A stretch of DNA of 64,000 nucleotides from contig CP141126.1 of assembly GCA_035236585.1 (NCBI GenBank), positions 15,513,001 through 15,577,000 on the forward strand, written 5' to 3'. This document shows positions 1-11,927 of this stretch, piece after piece (the first letter of the stretch is position 1; each line of letters starts with the position of its first letter). The DNA is from Warburgia ugandensis (taxonomy: Eukaryota > Streptophyta > Magnoliopsida > Canellales > Canellaceae). The translations under genes were made by a program, and so were the position numbers. A model generated the notes under the pieces. It did not search any database. It had not been told where the DNA came from and saw only the letters and a list, made by a program, of their open reading frames with translations.

Positions 1-133
1 GGGATGGCTCCCATATGAGTGAAGAGATTGATAGATAGACACTCTCAATGAAATAATCAATAGGGGTGAGATTGTGTGAAGGGGTTTGGAAAACAAAAGC
101 GAGTCGTAATTCCTAGCAGCTATTTGAAGCATG

Positions 134-368
134 ATGTACATCTTCAACAGCAGGGCTCATGGAATATGGTGGTTCTGCATCACTGAAGGAGCAGCCTCCT
201 GTGTACTTATACAACCCTAAATTTTCTCTGAAGTATATGGGGGCACCACTCTAGATGTATGTCTTCAACAACAGGGCTGATGAATTATGGTGGTTTTCCA
301 TCACTGGAGGAGTAGCCTCCAGCGTACTTTTACCACCCTAAATTTTCCCTGAAATATATGGGCACACT
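134..368. repeat. Two-copy tandem duplication, about 121-bp unit
   Basis: The sequence from 134 (ATGTACATCTTCAACAGCAG) recurs from 255 (ATGTATGTCTTCAACAACAG) and stays alignable to about 368, with roughly 15-20% differences and the same landmarks in order (CAGGGCT, GGTGGTT, CATCACTG, GTACTT, CCCTAAATTTT). The copies are old and neither encodes an uninterrupted frame I can recognise. Confidence 0.85.
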
Positions 369-1430
369 ATAGCCACTTCCTGTTTTATATACAAATATAT
401 AGCTGTTGCGTGTGCAAAGTTGAGACGGATCAGAACAATGTATCAACTCCCTCATAGGAAAATTGCAATCATCGACAGGTGCCCCATGCATTACAACATC
501 ATCCTGACAACAGATTCAATTATCAAAGGGGGAAAAGAAAAAAAGATAACAAAGAAAGATAGAACAGAGTTGAGCCCAACCACTTAAAGTGCCAACCATC
601 ATCTTTGTGTCTTTTCCACAAAAGATTTGGATATTCATCTGATTGTTGGCTCAGTAGTAGATGAGCTCAATACCACATCGCTAATTAAGTCCATCTCCTC
701 TTGGGCCTTCTTTCCTAACAGTAAGAGAGAAGAAAGCTCAGGAAATTTAGTACTACGGCAACTATTAGTGACCTGAAAGACCACTGTATTCAAGTTTCCT
801 GGATGAATTTCAGTCCATGAGCAATATTTTGAACACCATCACCAGAATGATGATTTTCTAGCCTGCAACTAACAAGTAACACGAAAAATCCACCAGGGAT
901 AGAACCAACCCCTGTAACTCAGCTTCTCATCAGGACAAAATACCCTCTCTGACTGATCCCTGCTACAGACTGATTCAAACTGAACCTCAATGATTCAAGT
1001 CTAAGATCCATGAGCTGGCCAGAGTGGGGTACCATTGAAGAAAGTAGGCTCCCACAAAACTGGCTGCTTCCACTAACGAAAGCAACCCAGACAATAAGAA
1101 ATAGAAACCATTTTCAAAGTTGTCAAGATCTTACCATCCCATATCTCTAGAACACTCATCTTATAGGCAATTCATCCAACTTGACTGGCATTTATCTAGA
1201 CCCACTGGTTTGCAGAATAGATTGAGAGAATTGCACATTTGACAACTGGAAGCAGAGCAAATTCCTTTCACATGGCCACCTTTGTTGAGGGAGTTCTGTG
1301 TCTTCCCTTGAGATTTTATATTTCACCAACAAATGACGGTTAAGCTCCCAATTTACTTGCAATTGTTCACAGAACATCTTTTATCTTGTTCATAATTTCT
1401 TCTCTTTTCATTACATAACTTCGCCATCTT

Positions 1431-1448
1431 ATATATATAGAGAGAGAG

Positions 1449-1479
<31 letters not shown>
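1431..1479. repeat. Compound microsatellite (TA)n(GA)n(GT)n
   Basis: A short TA run passes into GA repeats and then into about a dozen GT repeats, followed by AGATAG. This is a simple-sequence repeat in the putative long intron. Confidence 0.95.
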
Positions 1480-3153
1480 TAGAAACAAGGAGATTAAAGA
1501 AGAAGAGAAGGAAAAGACTCTTATGTAGTCAGAGCAGGCTATTAGTTGCTCCATTATGGATAGTTTCCACAGCTGCTAGGGGGGCTGCATGACTAGTTAC
1601 TTAAATGATACTATTGCACATTCATGCAATTTCAAAGTAAAAGTGTGTAGCTTCATTAATGAGTCTATAGTTTTTACAGTGGTTCTACAACCAGCATTAC
1701 CAATAGCAGTCCTCTGACAGAATATTTCGTGCTTCAGCTCCATCCTTCAGTCCACATGTAAATAAACAGTGAGGAATTGTGGAATATGGAAATATCAGAT
1801 TTGAAGCAATGAAGAGTAAGCTTAGGGTTAAACCATGACAATAATCTAGAAATTGTTCTCTGGTCTCTAATGGACTGCAGCACCCACCTACATAGTACCA
1901 CTTGTGAGATTTAAAGACCAAATTTATCAGGCATTACTCCCTTCAAAACTTTTACTCTTCCATTTAGATTCTTTCAAATACTCACTTTCCATATTATCCA
2001 AAATTACAGCTACAAAACTTGGTCTTTGTAGGGGGATTAAGCTCAAGGCTTCAATAATGCCTCCATCTTCTTATGCAACACCAAAAATCATCTCAGAACC
2101 AAATATAGTTCTATAATATACTTGTGGAGGGGTAACAGATGAAGGCATGACCATAGTTACGAACTCTGAATCAAATAATACAAGACTTCTGTTTTGGTTG
2201 TAATCTAGACAGTGATCTCATACTACAACATCAGGAAAGAGGCAACCTAAGATTAATTAGGGGTATCTGTTTTTAGATTCCCATATATGGCAAAGTAATA
2301 TGGCTAATAATCAACCTCGTGGCTCATAGGGCCTAAGAATGACACAACCTAACAGTAGAAGCACAAAAGTTCTCCACTTCAACCAGGCTAATGCTGGATA
2401 AAAGCAACACCTTTAGGGTCCACCTCATTCTACCTTGAAACCCTTCAATATATAATTCATCTTGGATGCCAAACCAATAACAACAGCATTTCAATCTCAT
2501 GTTCACAAAATTCCCTATCCTGAAAGATCCCAAGTTATTCCACCCATTTCAAAGCTGGTTCTTGAGTGGGTATCTGCAATGCTGGACGAGATTTAATGGG
2601 AGTTTTAAGCAATATGAAGAAGTTTTAAGATAAAGCATGCATTTCCTCTTTTGGTTATCTAAAAGGGAACAGGTCACTCAGAAAACAATTAACTGAAATG
2701 ATTTAGGTCCAAAATGGCATGCCTTATATAATCATGTTAAAGTAATTTTGCCTGATTATTCCATTTAGGAAAAACTGCATAACCATATTATGTAAAAAAT
2801 TTCCACTCAAATCCTTAGTATATGAATTTTCTAATGACTCACAAAATCATTTTTTAGCTTCAAACTTTAGGTAGTCAAATAGTTCATGCCTAAACCATGA
2901 CCCACATATCAACTAGATCATCAACCTTTCTAAATCTTGGTCAAATTAGGAAATGCTGTTCCATACGTACAATTAATCAAGATATATACATTTGAACAGG
3001 CAATTGATAAATAATTATCCATGCACGGAGCTAAAACAATTAATATCACTAAAGCAAGGTAATAAACCAAATACTTACTAGACCTACACTAGCAAACTAA
3101 GTGAACTTAAAAGTACTTAAAACTACAGAACTGAGCATAATAGTTCATACTAC

Positions 3154-6100
3154 CTCGCAGTTGTCTAATACCAATGACCTAAGCATCGGGCAACCTCCAC
3201 CATCAATAAAAACTTCACAAATTGAATTTGTTAAAGATTCACATTCTGTAAGATCCACTTCTTGTAAGCGGTGGCACTGCAACGATATGGAAGTTAAACT
3301 TTCCTGCTTTTGCAATACCAATTTCTGCATCACCAAGAAAATGTCCCATTTAAAGTTTCAACCAGCTGTTAAAATATAGAGAATCAACAGAAGATGGGTT
3401 CTTGGAAAAAAAAAATCCAGACCTCGAGCGAATTTGATGTGATGCTGATGCGATGGAGTGCAGGGCAATTAGAAACAGTTATAGATGACAGCAAAGGACT
3501 TCCCAAATTTAAATCAACAAATCTACCAAAAAAAAAAGCAACAGTCAGGGTCCACTACATAATTCAGATGTAATATATAAGCAGATGATGAAAGACAAGG
3601 GGCAATGGCCATACTTGCGGCAATGTACAAGACTGATGTTTCTCAATCGTGGCAGATCCAAGGAGACTGAGGTCAACAGGCCACAGCAATCAAGCTCTAA
3701 TTCCTGCATTAAGTTGCCATAGTCAAATTTAAAACTTTTTAGTCAAGGCAGAGAAATAGTCATCTAAACAACTTGTCAGGATAAATTGCAAGGTCTAACC
3801 TGCAGCATATAACTATGAGATATAGAAGCCATTGAAGCAGAGGAAATACCCTCACAGCTGTGAAGCTTCAAATCTGTCAACATTGGCAGTCTTACAGACT
3901 TCCAGCATAAAGAATGTGATTGTGTAAGCAAAAGACTAAGCAGACATATTAGAACTGTGGACAAGGACTGAGAATTTCACAAGACTTACCTCAAGTGAGA
4001 TGTTCGGGCAGTATGATGCATTGAGAACACGAAGATTAAGGCATGCAAGTGCTATCTCACGCAGCGTTTCATCACTAACACATGAACAATTTGACATGTC
4101 CAAAGATGCCAATAATGGGCATGACGTTGCTGCTGAACGAATTCCAGCATCTGAAAGTTTGTGGCAGGAGCCAATGTCCAGTTCTTGTAATTGGGGACAA
4201 TTAAGCATCGCGTGCGCCATGTTAGAGCGCTTCAGCGATAAAGTTTCAAGCAGGGGGCACCTAAAAATTACAAAGTCACAACACTCAGTTTGCAAATAAA
4301 TCATAAAACTCAGGACTAATTGTAACTCCCAAATCCAAGATGGGCAAGTTTTTCACCTGACTGAAATACGGAGAACACGACACCTGATAATTTGAAGATG
4401 ACGCAATCTATCATGGAACACAGGTATCTCTTGAACACCATTACCAAGAGATGCTTCGCTAATACTCAATCGGTTCAGTCCATAACAATCTTCCAGAGAG
4501 TGGAAGAAAGCATCACCTAGCTGTCCTTTACCCAAGATCAAAGTTTCAAGATTCCTGGACATCAACCAACTATATAAGGATACGCATCGAAGGATAACAT
4601 GGAATTGACAGGGCAAGACAATCACCTCAAAGTTCCCATCGCTTCCATAACGAGCAGATCAATAGCAGGTGCACCCAATATATTAACTTCTGTGGCATTT
4701 GGGTATCGCTGGCACATATCCGCAACTGCAAGGACACTGAATTTGTAAGCACTTTGATACTCAAACATATAAATATAAATGAATAGGATTTAAGATAAGC
4801 TTTCCAACAGTGCTCCAAAGCCTTCTAGAGGTAACATTGGAGAAGATCAAAAGAATTACTGTGACTTTCCCAGAAGCCTTTCAAGTTTGACATTGACTAT
4901 TGCCTCTGCTGTCCAAGAAATGGCTCAGTGTTTCTCTTTGAGATAAGAGAAACATATTTATTTGCTTTCTGCAGCTCTGGTTGGCAAGTACAAGTCTAAT
5001 GGTTGCCCAAGGTCATACTGGCATTGAATTGAGTATAATAGTATGCCTCGTGCAGTGGTGTCTAAAACTGGTCCAGCAGCTAGAAAGAAACATCCTCCCA
5101 CATGGCAATTAACCTAAAAGATTAGAAGTACGAGCCATAGACCACATTATTTCTGCATTTTTAGCTTAAAGGATCTTCCACAACCATCAACAGTAAACGT
5201 TCCACCAGGTAACCACATGAACTCGAGCACACAATAGAATTTGTAACATAATTCTATTTCCAAATAGATAATTAGACCTAGCTTCTTTCAAGATCCTTTG
5301 CTTAAAATGGTTTGTAGAAGCTTCCACAAAATGCATTAGTATACAGCAAAAAGAGAGTTGAATAGAAGTCCTACACTGGAGTGGGGAAATTCTTCGATTC
5401 TCAAAATTCAGGCACCTCCAAAAATCTTCATGAGCACTAGCTTGTCTCCACTGCTTACAAACTCTAGCAGCTCGACAAAGATCAATATGACCTAAGAAAG
5501 AGAAAACCTGAAATCACATAATAGGAGAGGTCAAAACACTGAACAAAAAAATATAGACCATATTCAATGCTGCAATAGTAGTACTATGAACTTGCTGAAT
5601 GAGAAATTTGAACATACCATGTGCAATAGATCATCAGTGAGATCCATCCTAATCTCTAAATCTTCTGCTTTTGAAAGACCTGACCCATCTCCACGATCAT
5701 CACCCCCACCATCAGAGCCCATGGAATTTCCACCACCATCATCATTAGGCATCGTGTAATGGGCCATCTCATTTCCAAGAGGAAGAGATGAACCTTGAGA
5801 AATATTGAGGTCCCCATCAGCAGTTGAAGCAGATGCATCAGTGCCTGAAGATGAAGTACCAGCATAAGTACATGACCTGTAAAAATAGAAACTTGGTAAG
5901 GCAAACTGCAAGCAATGGAATCCATTATAATGACAAAACAAACATTTTAAAAAGGCTTTCAAGAAGATTCCACTTCCACATGTATCAAACCAGTTTAAAA
6001 AACCACCATCTGAAGCATCAACTGGAGCAAATCAACCTCAACAATTCATAACAAGTAGAATGCAATATCCAGCTTCAAGTCAAAAAGAAGAAAAGTGGTA

Positions 6101-7672
6101 GTTGTGAGAATGCATACGAACAATCTCAATAAATAAGGTGCTTATTTCTTGATTGTAGATAGCTTAGAGAGATGCATGATAAAAGGTAGCAGTACACTCC
6201 CCAAAATTTAAAAGATGGCTAGCAAAAATTTGAACTATCTTAGAAAGCAGTCTAAGTTATTCTACATAAAGTATAAAAATATAAGAGAATGCACAACTAT
6301 GAGTTGAAGGCTGATGATATATGTCAGTTCAGATGTAAAATGTATGGTGAGCGGAAAGACCAGTAGTTTAGCATGACAAGTTAAACAGAGTAACAAAGAC
6401 AACATTAGGACGTTCTACACTTTTGAAAAAGGGCAACATTCCAAAGAATGTAAGATAAGCAAAAAATCACACGCAATTCTTGAATCATCTTTCATGTAAG
6501 TTGAACTTAGGAAGGAACGTTTCATATTAGGCGAATGTTTACAAACTCGGACAACAAACTTCTAAGTTCAACTTAGATGAGAGATGATAATTCATAGGCT
6601 CTGAAAGATGGCCATGAAAAAGACAGTCAAAGTAACCTACTTATGTTCCCAAATGAAGGGATCAAAGAATAACAGAACATGTTTAAATGCGATGCCTACA
6701 ACTTGAACAGTCATAGTAGAACCAAGAGACGGTTGTCTCGAAACGAGAGAATCACAGAAGTACGGAAGAGGACACAGAAGTGGCAGGAGATGAGGTTCAC
6801 CTTGGGCCCTGAACGACGGACAAGAGAAGAACAGTCAACAAAACCTACTTTTTACCAGTATTTCAGCACTAATAATGTGAAATACCCACAGGTTGAACAA
6901 TAATAGTAGAGCCACCAAATGCTCAGAGGTCCAAAGAAAAACAGATCAGTTTTAAGCACAGAAACAAAAACAAGAAGAAGTACTATCCGCTGTAAGTCGT
7001 TATCAACTATCATGTCACTTCAGAGTTACATAACGTACTAAAGATAGCAAATATCATTTCACATAAGTGCAAATGGACACAGAAAAAGATCCATATTAGC
7101 AGAATGAACAACAAGATGGTTGGCAATGGAACACTGAGAACTCACTGAGAGTGGAAAAGAACTTTTGCCCTCTTATGCTGGAAATCCCTTTTGCAGTTCT
7201 CTCTTTCTAGCCCCAAGCAAAGGTCATCCTCCAAAACCCACCCTTCCATCTCTCCCGGGAATTCCCCTGTTTCCTGATGCCTACTGCTCGCTGAGGCGTA
7301 CTGCTCTAAATAGCGAGAAGACCCAATCGCAAGCTCCCAATCGGGACCAGAATCCGCGAATCTATCACTCTCTTCCCACTCATCCCCCTTCTCAATATCC
7401 GCCATAACAGGAAGCATTTCCTCAGAAACACTGTTCTCTCCCCGGTGGCTGTGGGGCCCCCTCGCTGCATCCTCCATCGTGACAATCCTTTCCTCCGGGG
7501 TTCTTACTCGATCAAGCAAATTTTCCGCTTTTCTGCATCTCCACAGCGAAAACCCCAATCTCAACTTGTCAGATTCCGCATTTCCAACATCCGCAAATGA
7601 AAATTCCGGACAAGGTCGAATCACATCCGAAGCAAACTCCTGGATCACGCTTTTTGAGTTCCCCTCTGCCAT
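3154..7672 (-). CDS. FBL15: F-box/leucine-rich-repeat protein, FBL15/SLOMO-like, 5' two thirds (10 exons, 649 codons; 3' end not in view)
   Basis: Substrate-recognition subunit of an SCF-type ubiquitin ligase: the F-box would bind SKP1 and the leucine-rich repeats the target. The plant FBL15/SLOMO family is linked to auxin-related organ initiation. I assembled exons at 7672-7146, 5876-5618, 5507-5375, 4725-4626, 4554-4357, 4260-3990, 3898-3800, 3703-3615, 3522-3423 and 3324-3154. Every junction is GT-AG and every phase matches. Residues 1-250 are acidic, low-complexity and poorly conserved, with a KRAKV motif near 170. The F-box (LTDDLLHMVFSFLGHIDLCR) starts near residue 255. Cys-rich LRRs follow, with blocks such as CPQLQELDIGSCHKLSD and CSCVSDETLREIA. 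The start chosen is the ATG at 7672 (MAEGNSK) in good context; an in-frame ATG at 7705 is possible. The family usually has about 340 more residues, and their exons are not found down to the left edge. Identity is confident; completeness is not. Confidence 0.9.
5877..7145. other. Intron 1 of the F-box/LRR gene (1.27 kb)
   Basis: Bounded by donor GTGAGT after 7146 and acceptor ACAG before 5876 (minus strand). The content is AT-rich and unique-looking. I see no embedded gene or repeat element. The 4.73-5.37 kb intron of the same gene is likewise featureless. Confidence 0.8.
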
Positions 7673-8330
7673 ACCGAAGTGGAACCAAAACAACACAGGA
7701 ATCAAACCCCTAATCGCAAGCCAAAGAAGCGAACCGGAGAAACCCTAGAAAAGACACAATCATCCATCCATTTCATATCAGACAAAGACCCAACGCCAAA
7801 CCCTATCCCCAAAATCAAGGAAACCACATTTCCAAAACCCCATTCAGAATCCCAAGGCACAAATGTCCCCGCTCGAAAATTGCTTTGAATTGGAGTAGCA
7901 AGCTAAGTGGGAGTGTTTAGGGTTTCTACCTTGAAATGCCTGTAGATATGGAAACCTCCGTGGATTCAAAAGAAATTTCCACAGATTCCAGAGTTAAGAG
8001 ACCCGATCCGATCTTCTGCCTCGCCTTCGAATTTCTCTTCCGCTCTTCTCCTTTTCCCCTCTTTTTGGCCTTTCTCACATCCCGTCTGGCCGTCTCTGCG
8101 TTCGCCGCTGATGCTGAAATGGGAGCAGGCAGGTACTTATACGGAAATGCTGTTTTGGGGCCCGGTGTACGGACGAAGATAATTTTGTGTGGAACTGCTC
8201 TCTCTCTCCCTCCATCCCTAGGCACGTCCGTCTCCTTCACTTAAGATCATCGGATACTGGAGAGAGAACACACACGTGTGAGGGTCCAAGTTCTCGTGGC
8301 TTTTAAGGGAAGTAAGTGAAATCATCCCAC
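7673..8330 (-). promoter_or_regulatory. 5' leader and proximal promoter of the F-box/LRR gene
   Basis: Upstream of the start codon (minus strand), a GT donor-like site at about 7928 (TTCAAG|GTAGAA) suggests an intron in the 5' leader, with the first leader exon near 7929-8250. Pyrimidine/purine-rich tracts are typical of plant leaders. Open frames here on both strands are short and do not resemble known proteins. Transcription start is not determined. Confidence 0.4.
8271..8280. promoter_or_regulatory. Palindromic G-box (CACACGTGTG)
   Basis: The perfect 10-bp palindrome contains the CACGTG core bound by bZIP and bHLH factors in plants. It lies about 600 bp upstream of the F-box/LRR start codon, a plausible promoter position. 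Function is inferred from the motif and location only. Confidence 0.45.
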
Positions 8331-9877
8331 TTATTTACATAAGAAAAAGAAAAAAAAAATTAGGAGCTTTGTGGGCCCATCTGCCCATGTGGGAAAATCT
8401 ACCCGCATATCTCCGCCGTTAAAGTTGCAGACTACGATAGGAAAGCCATAATCAGATTTTGGCCCCATCACAAATGGATATCGCATCCGCAAAATCTTAT
8501 TCAACAAAAATCGATGCTCTACGATTTACTGGAACCGTCCAATCCCAATTAAGACAAAATCAAGCAAAGCGGGGGCCCATGTCCTCGTTGTTTTTGTTTT
8601 ACCAAAGTAAATAAAAATAATCCCCTTCTCACTTTTCAAGAAAATATGTGTCCTCATATTTTGTCGGAGGGCCGCTTGTTTGCGTCTTCTTGCTCAAACT
8701 GAAATAGTTGATTCCACTAGCAGGCCCACTATATGCTAAGTGAATGAAGATACAGTGATTGTGACCTTCGATCTCGTGGACCCCAGGTAAATCACAGGCA
8801 ATGTCTGATTTGACAAGGGGGATTTGTGCATTTCTTTTTCCGTGGAAAGGTAGTGTTTGCACAGTGAAATCAGGCAAACTTGATGGAAGTCTCCTAACAT
8901 GGTGGTATACATCATCAAGACCATTTATTCCATTAACCTATTTAAAAAGTATGTTTTTATATCTTTTGAAAGATTTAAGCCGTTCATCTTGTTTAATGGT
9001 TTGAATAGACTGGATACTATATTTCCCTGTCATTGAATACTTACCGCCAATCTTTTGAGCACTTGAAATCACTGCCACTAATATTTTTAGGTTTTCTCAA
9101 AGTCAGAAAAACAGCTGGTTATGATTATTCAAATACATCTATTTTTCATGGGCTATCTAATTTTGGTAAGACAAACAAGATAAATGGCTTAGATCTTTTA
9201 GAAATTGCCCTCATCACATGCCTTTTGGAACTACTGTTTGTACTGCATGCTTCTAGTTTGATTCAACAAACGTATTAATCCTCTTGACTGAGTCAACGGA
9301 CTTGGCTGAGTTATGTGGTTCCTCACAAATTGAAATTTTTTGTTACTATTATTACTACTCTCTAGAGAAAAACACATTTACCTTCATCTGATTCCCTTTT
9401 CCTGCTTCAATCATTTTGCCAAGGTACCCCACTTTACCATTATAATTATTGTCTCCTTACTGTGACAATAGTCATGTTTGAAGAAGTTGGTGTCCTATTT
9501 ATTCGTACATGATTTTCTTTTTGGAAGATCTAAGTTATTTATCTCGGCACACCAAAAATAGAAATCTACGAGAAATCAATGCATTTGCTATGTTAAACCA
9601 CTTGTGTTTTGGGTATTTGAAACAAGTTCAAAAAAAAATAAATGGTCCTTATGATTATCAACTCAATGAATGCGCTACAAGCATCCAGTGGTTGTGAAAT
9701 TTGGTCACTAGCCTGTCTAAGTCATTTCAAACAAGGGGTGTAACTTAGATTATGAATCAAGAATGGTCATATATGAAAAATAGGGGGAAAAAAAAGACAA
9801 AAAGTGAAATATTACTAGCAAGAGGAGGAGAATATAAATATGCAAGGAGAAGGGAAGGTATAATCCTAATATCTTTC

Positions 9878-9880
<3 letters not shown>
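8331..9880. other. Intergenic stretch, nothing recognisable
   Basis: AT-rich sequence between the F-box gene promoter and the SINE cluster. Short open frames exist on both strands but none shows a domain, codon bias or splice pattern that would support a gene. Confidence 0.6.

Positions 9881-9926
<46 letters not shown>
9881..9926. repeat. (GA)n microsatellite, about 23 units
   Basis: An uninterrupted GA run directly abuts the 3' end of a minus-strand SINE copy. It creates artificial Ser-Leu and Arg-Glu frames that are not genes. Confidence 0.97.
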
Positions 9927-9929
<3 letters not shown>

Positions 9930-10066
9930 GCAGCCCAGTGTACGAAGTAGGTATGTAGGGTCCGAGGAAAGGGCATCTAGGGAAGGAGCGGACCACAAGA
10001 GCATAAAGTACACAGCTTTACCTTGCATTTTGTCCTATGACCTTAAGGTCACACCACGACAACTAT
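9927..10066 (-). mobile_element. Au-SINE copy, internally deleted
   Basis: The copy reads from the 3' GGGCAGCCCAGTGTACGAAG block through GGACCACAAG and ACCTTGCATTT to ACCTTAAGGTCACACCACGAC. The stretch with the tRNA A box is lost, so it is truncated at its 5' end. The order of blocks matches other copies in this window. Confidence 0.8.
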
Positions 10067-10430
10067 GTATTATTTTATCTCTTGAATTATTTTGTCGATG
10101 AATGAGAGTGGCGGATGCGGGGCATGTGTGTAACAAATTGTCCTTCCATTGCAGAGTGCGGGGATCAGAGAGGTGACAGGTGAGTCGGAGAGTGCTGATC
10201 CTTAACTGTGAGTCACTACCAGAGTTGTATACGTGCAAGTTGAGAGGCGTTTCCATATGTGGTAGAATTGTTGTGCCTTCTTCAGCCTTCTTTTCTGGTT
10301 AAAAGTAAACTAAAGCAATAAGTACTTGTAAGAAGAAACTATGCTATCAATGAAACGAGACAAATGAAAGACGAAGCTAGGAAGGGCAAAATGGTTTGGT
10401 AGGTTCTGCTATGCGGTGCATGTACAAAGT
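10067..10430. other. Short spacer between SINE copies
   Basis: No supported feature. The sequence just left of the next SINE (TTCTGCTATGCGGTGCATG) looks like another very decayed SINE tail. Confidence 0.5.
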
Positions 10431-10605
10431 GGCTTGGTGCATAAAGCACCTGCATATGTGGGGTCTGAGGAAGGCATGGATGACATGGGTGTCTAGAATG
10501 CAACCTTACTTTGCAATTTTACAAGATGTTGTTTTCACATTTTGAACCTGTGACTTCTAGGTTACACGACGACAACTTTAACGTTGCGCTAAGACTCCCC
10601 TTGCA
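10431..10605 (-). mobile_element. Au-SINE copy, near full length
   Basis: On the minus strand it begins GGGGAGTCTTAGCGCAACG (tRNA-like head with A box), then GTTGTCGTCGTG, a B-box-like segment, TTGCAAAGTAAGG, and the CATATGCAGG tail block. It is diverged but has all blocks in order. Confidence 0.8.
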
Positions 10606-11331
10606 CATCAACCGTGTCAATAAGTAATACAAAATGTGTAGTGTAAGTGGTTGTAGACAACAAGGCATCTCTCTTCATTATACTTGGCTAGAGATTTAAG
10701 GTGGCAAGGAAGATTTCAAGTAGATTTAAGATATTAATGGAAGGATAATTATAGCCACAGGGATTAACCTTTCCTCAAAAACAATAAAAAAGAAAGATAA
10801 TCATTGGTGAATAATTTTGTCTATTTCTACTCATCCATTGAAAAGGATGCAACTAAAACAGGCCATATATTTGGATGGATAATCTGAACCGTTCAAACTG
10901 CTTGGCACTGTCTTATTAGGACAGCACGACAAAAATCAAACCCATTGGAGGCTTCTAAATACAGCTTTTTTAGTTTAAATTTTTAATGAACATAATTTAA
11001 AAAGCAAAAAAAGGCATGCGTAGAGTCATTCAAAGGTTATGAAATTTGGGAGCTAAGCCCGTTTAATGCACGAAGAACATGATAAATAGATCCCACCAAG
11101 GACTTTCCCAACAAACGAAAAACTGCCGTGTGATGAAATGATCATAAGACGAATGTAACTCTTCTTAAAAAAGGAAAAGGCAAATGCAAATGGTCAGACT
11201 GCCATTGCAATCCGAACCGGAGGCAACAGGTTGGCATGTGACTGTAGATGGAACATTCCAATCCTACTCAGAGCGGAAATGCTTAACGGACGCTTCGTAT
11301 AAGAGCGTCCATATAAAAAAAGCACAGTTTT
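10606..11331. other. Intergenic stretch, nothing recognisable
   Basis: AT-rich DNA between two SINE copies. I see no gene, RNA or other repeat that I can support. Confidence 0.5.
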
Positions 11332-11466
11332 CCGTGCACGAAGGTCAGAAAAGGGGTGAACCATAAGAGTCTACTGTATGTAGTCTTACCTTGTATTTTT
11401 ATAAGAAACTATTTTCATACATTGAACATGTGACCTCAAGATAATCACTGTCAAGTCACTTTTCCG
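11332..11466 (-). mobile_element. Au-SINE copy, diverged and truncated
   Basis: Blocks GTGCACGAAGG, AACCATAAGAGTCTACTGTA, TCTTACCTTGTATTTTTATA, GAACATGTGACCTCA are in SINE order on the minus strand. The tRNA-like head is largely lost. Confidence 0.65.
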
Positions 11467-11712
11467 AGAGAGAAAGCCACATTTGGATGATTGACCTGTT
11501 CATCTGATTGCTACCGGCATTGTCTTGTATTAAAAAGGTATTTTGAGAGTTGAAATCTAAGGGTTGTTCCACAAAGCTTGCACTGTTCATTTTCCGTGAG
11601 CAAACTAGAACTTTTTAGACACCAGCTAAAACCATCTAACCGACGTTCATTTTGAACTACTAGACAGTCAAATCAGAAGCAACAAGATGAACTAGTCAGT
11701 AATTGTTATTCA

Positions 11713-11927
11713 TTGCACAAGAAGAATATTGAAGGGGAGCTTTGGTGTAATGATAGAATTGTCATCGAATGACCTTGAGATTATAGGTTCAAGGCGTCAA
11801 AATAACCTCTTGCAAAATGCAAGATAAAGCTGGTGCTATTGACCCTTTGTAGTCCACTCCTTGTCCAGATCCTGCATATACAGGAACTTTGTCCACCTGC
11901 GCTGCACTTTTGCACAAGAAGAATATT
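11713..11927 (+). mobile_element. Full-length Au-SINE with a perfect 18-bp target-site duplication
   Basis: The element (11731-11909) starts GAAGGGGAGCTTTGGTGTAA (A box region) and continues with ACCTTGAGATTATAGGTTCA (B box region), the CTCTTGCAAAATGCAAG block and a CATATACAGG block. It ends in a short T tail (CACTTTT). The 18 bases TTGCACAAGAAGAATATT occur exactly at 11713-11730 and again at 11910-11927. This is the hallmark of LINE-mediated insertion and fixes both ends of the repeat in this genome. Confidence 0.93.

Larger units (their letters stand above)
1..3153. other. Left-edge non-coding stretch downstream of the last visible F-box/LRR exon
   Basis: No exon-like reading frame with leucine-rich repeats or any other recognisable domain was found on either strand by reading. 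It holds a 121-bp tandem duplication near the left edge and a compound microsatellite near 1.45 kb. Because the exon ending at 3154 is followed by a good splice donor (GTAGTATG on the minus strand), this stretch is probably a long intron of the F-box gene. A broken 3' end of that gene is the alternative. Confidence 0.5.

Noticed and set aside
7926-8244. About 100-codon frames on both strands upstream of the F-box gene
   Set aside because: They overlap each other in the 5' leader, have no domain, and the minus-strand one is not in phase with an acceptable exon junction.
9757-9996. Ser-Leu and Arg-Glu repeat proteins
   Set aside because: They are translations of the GA microsatellite.
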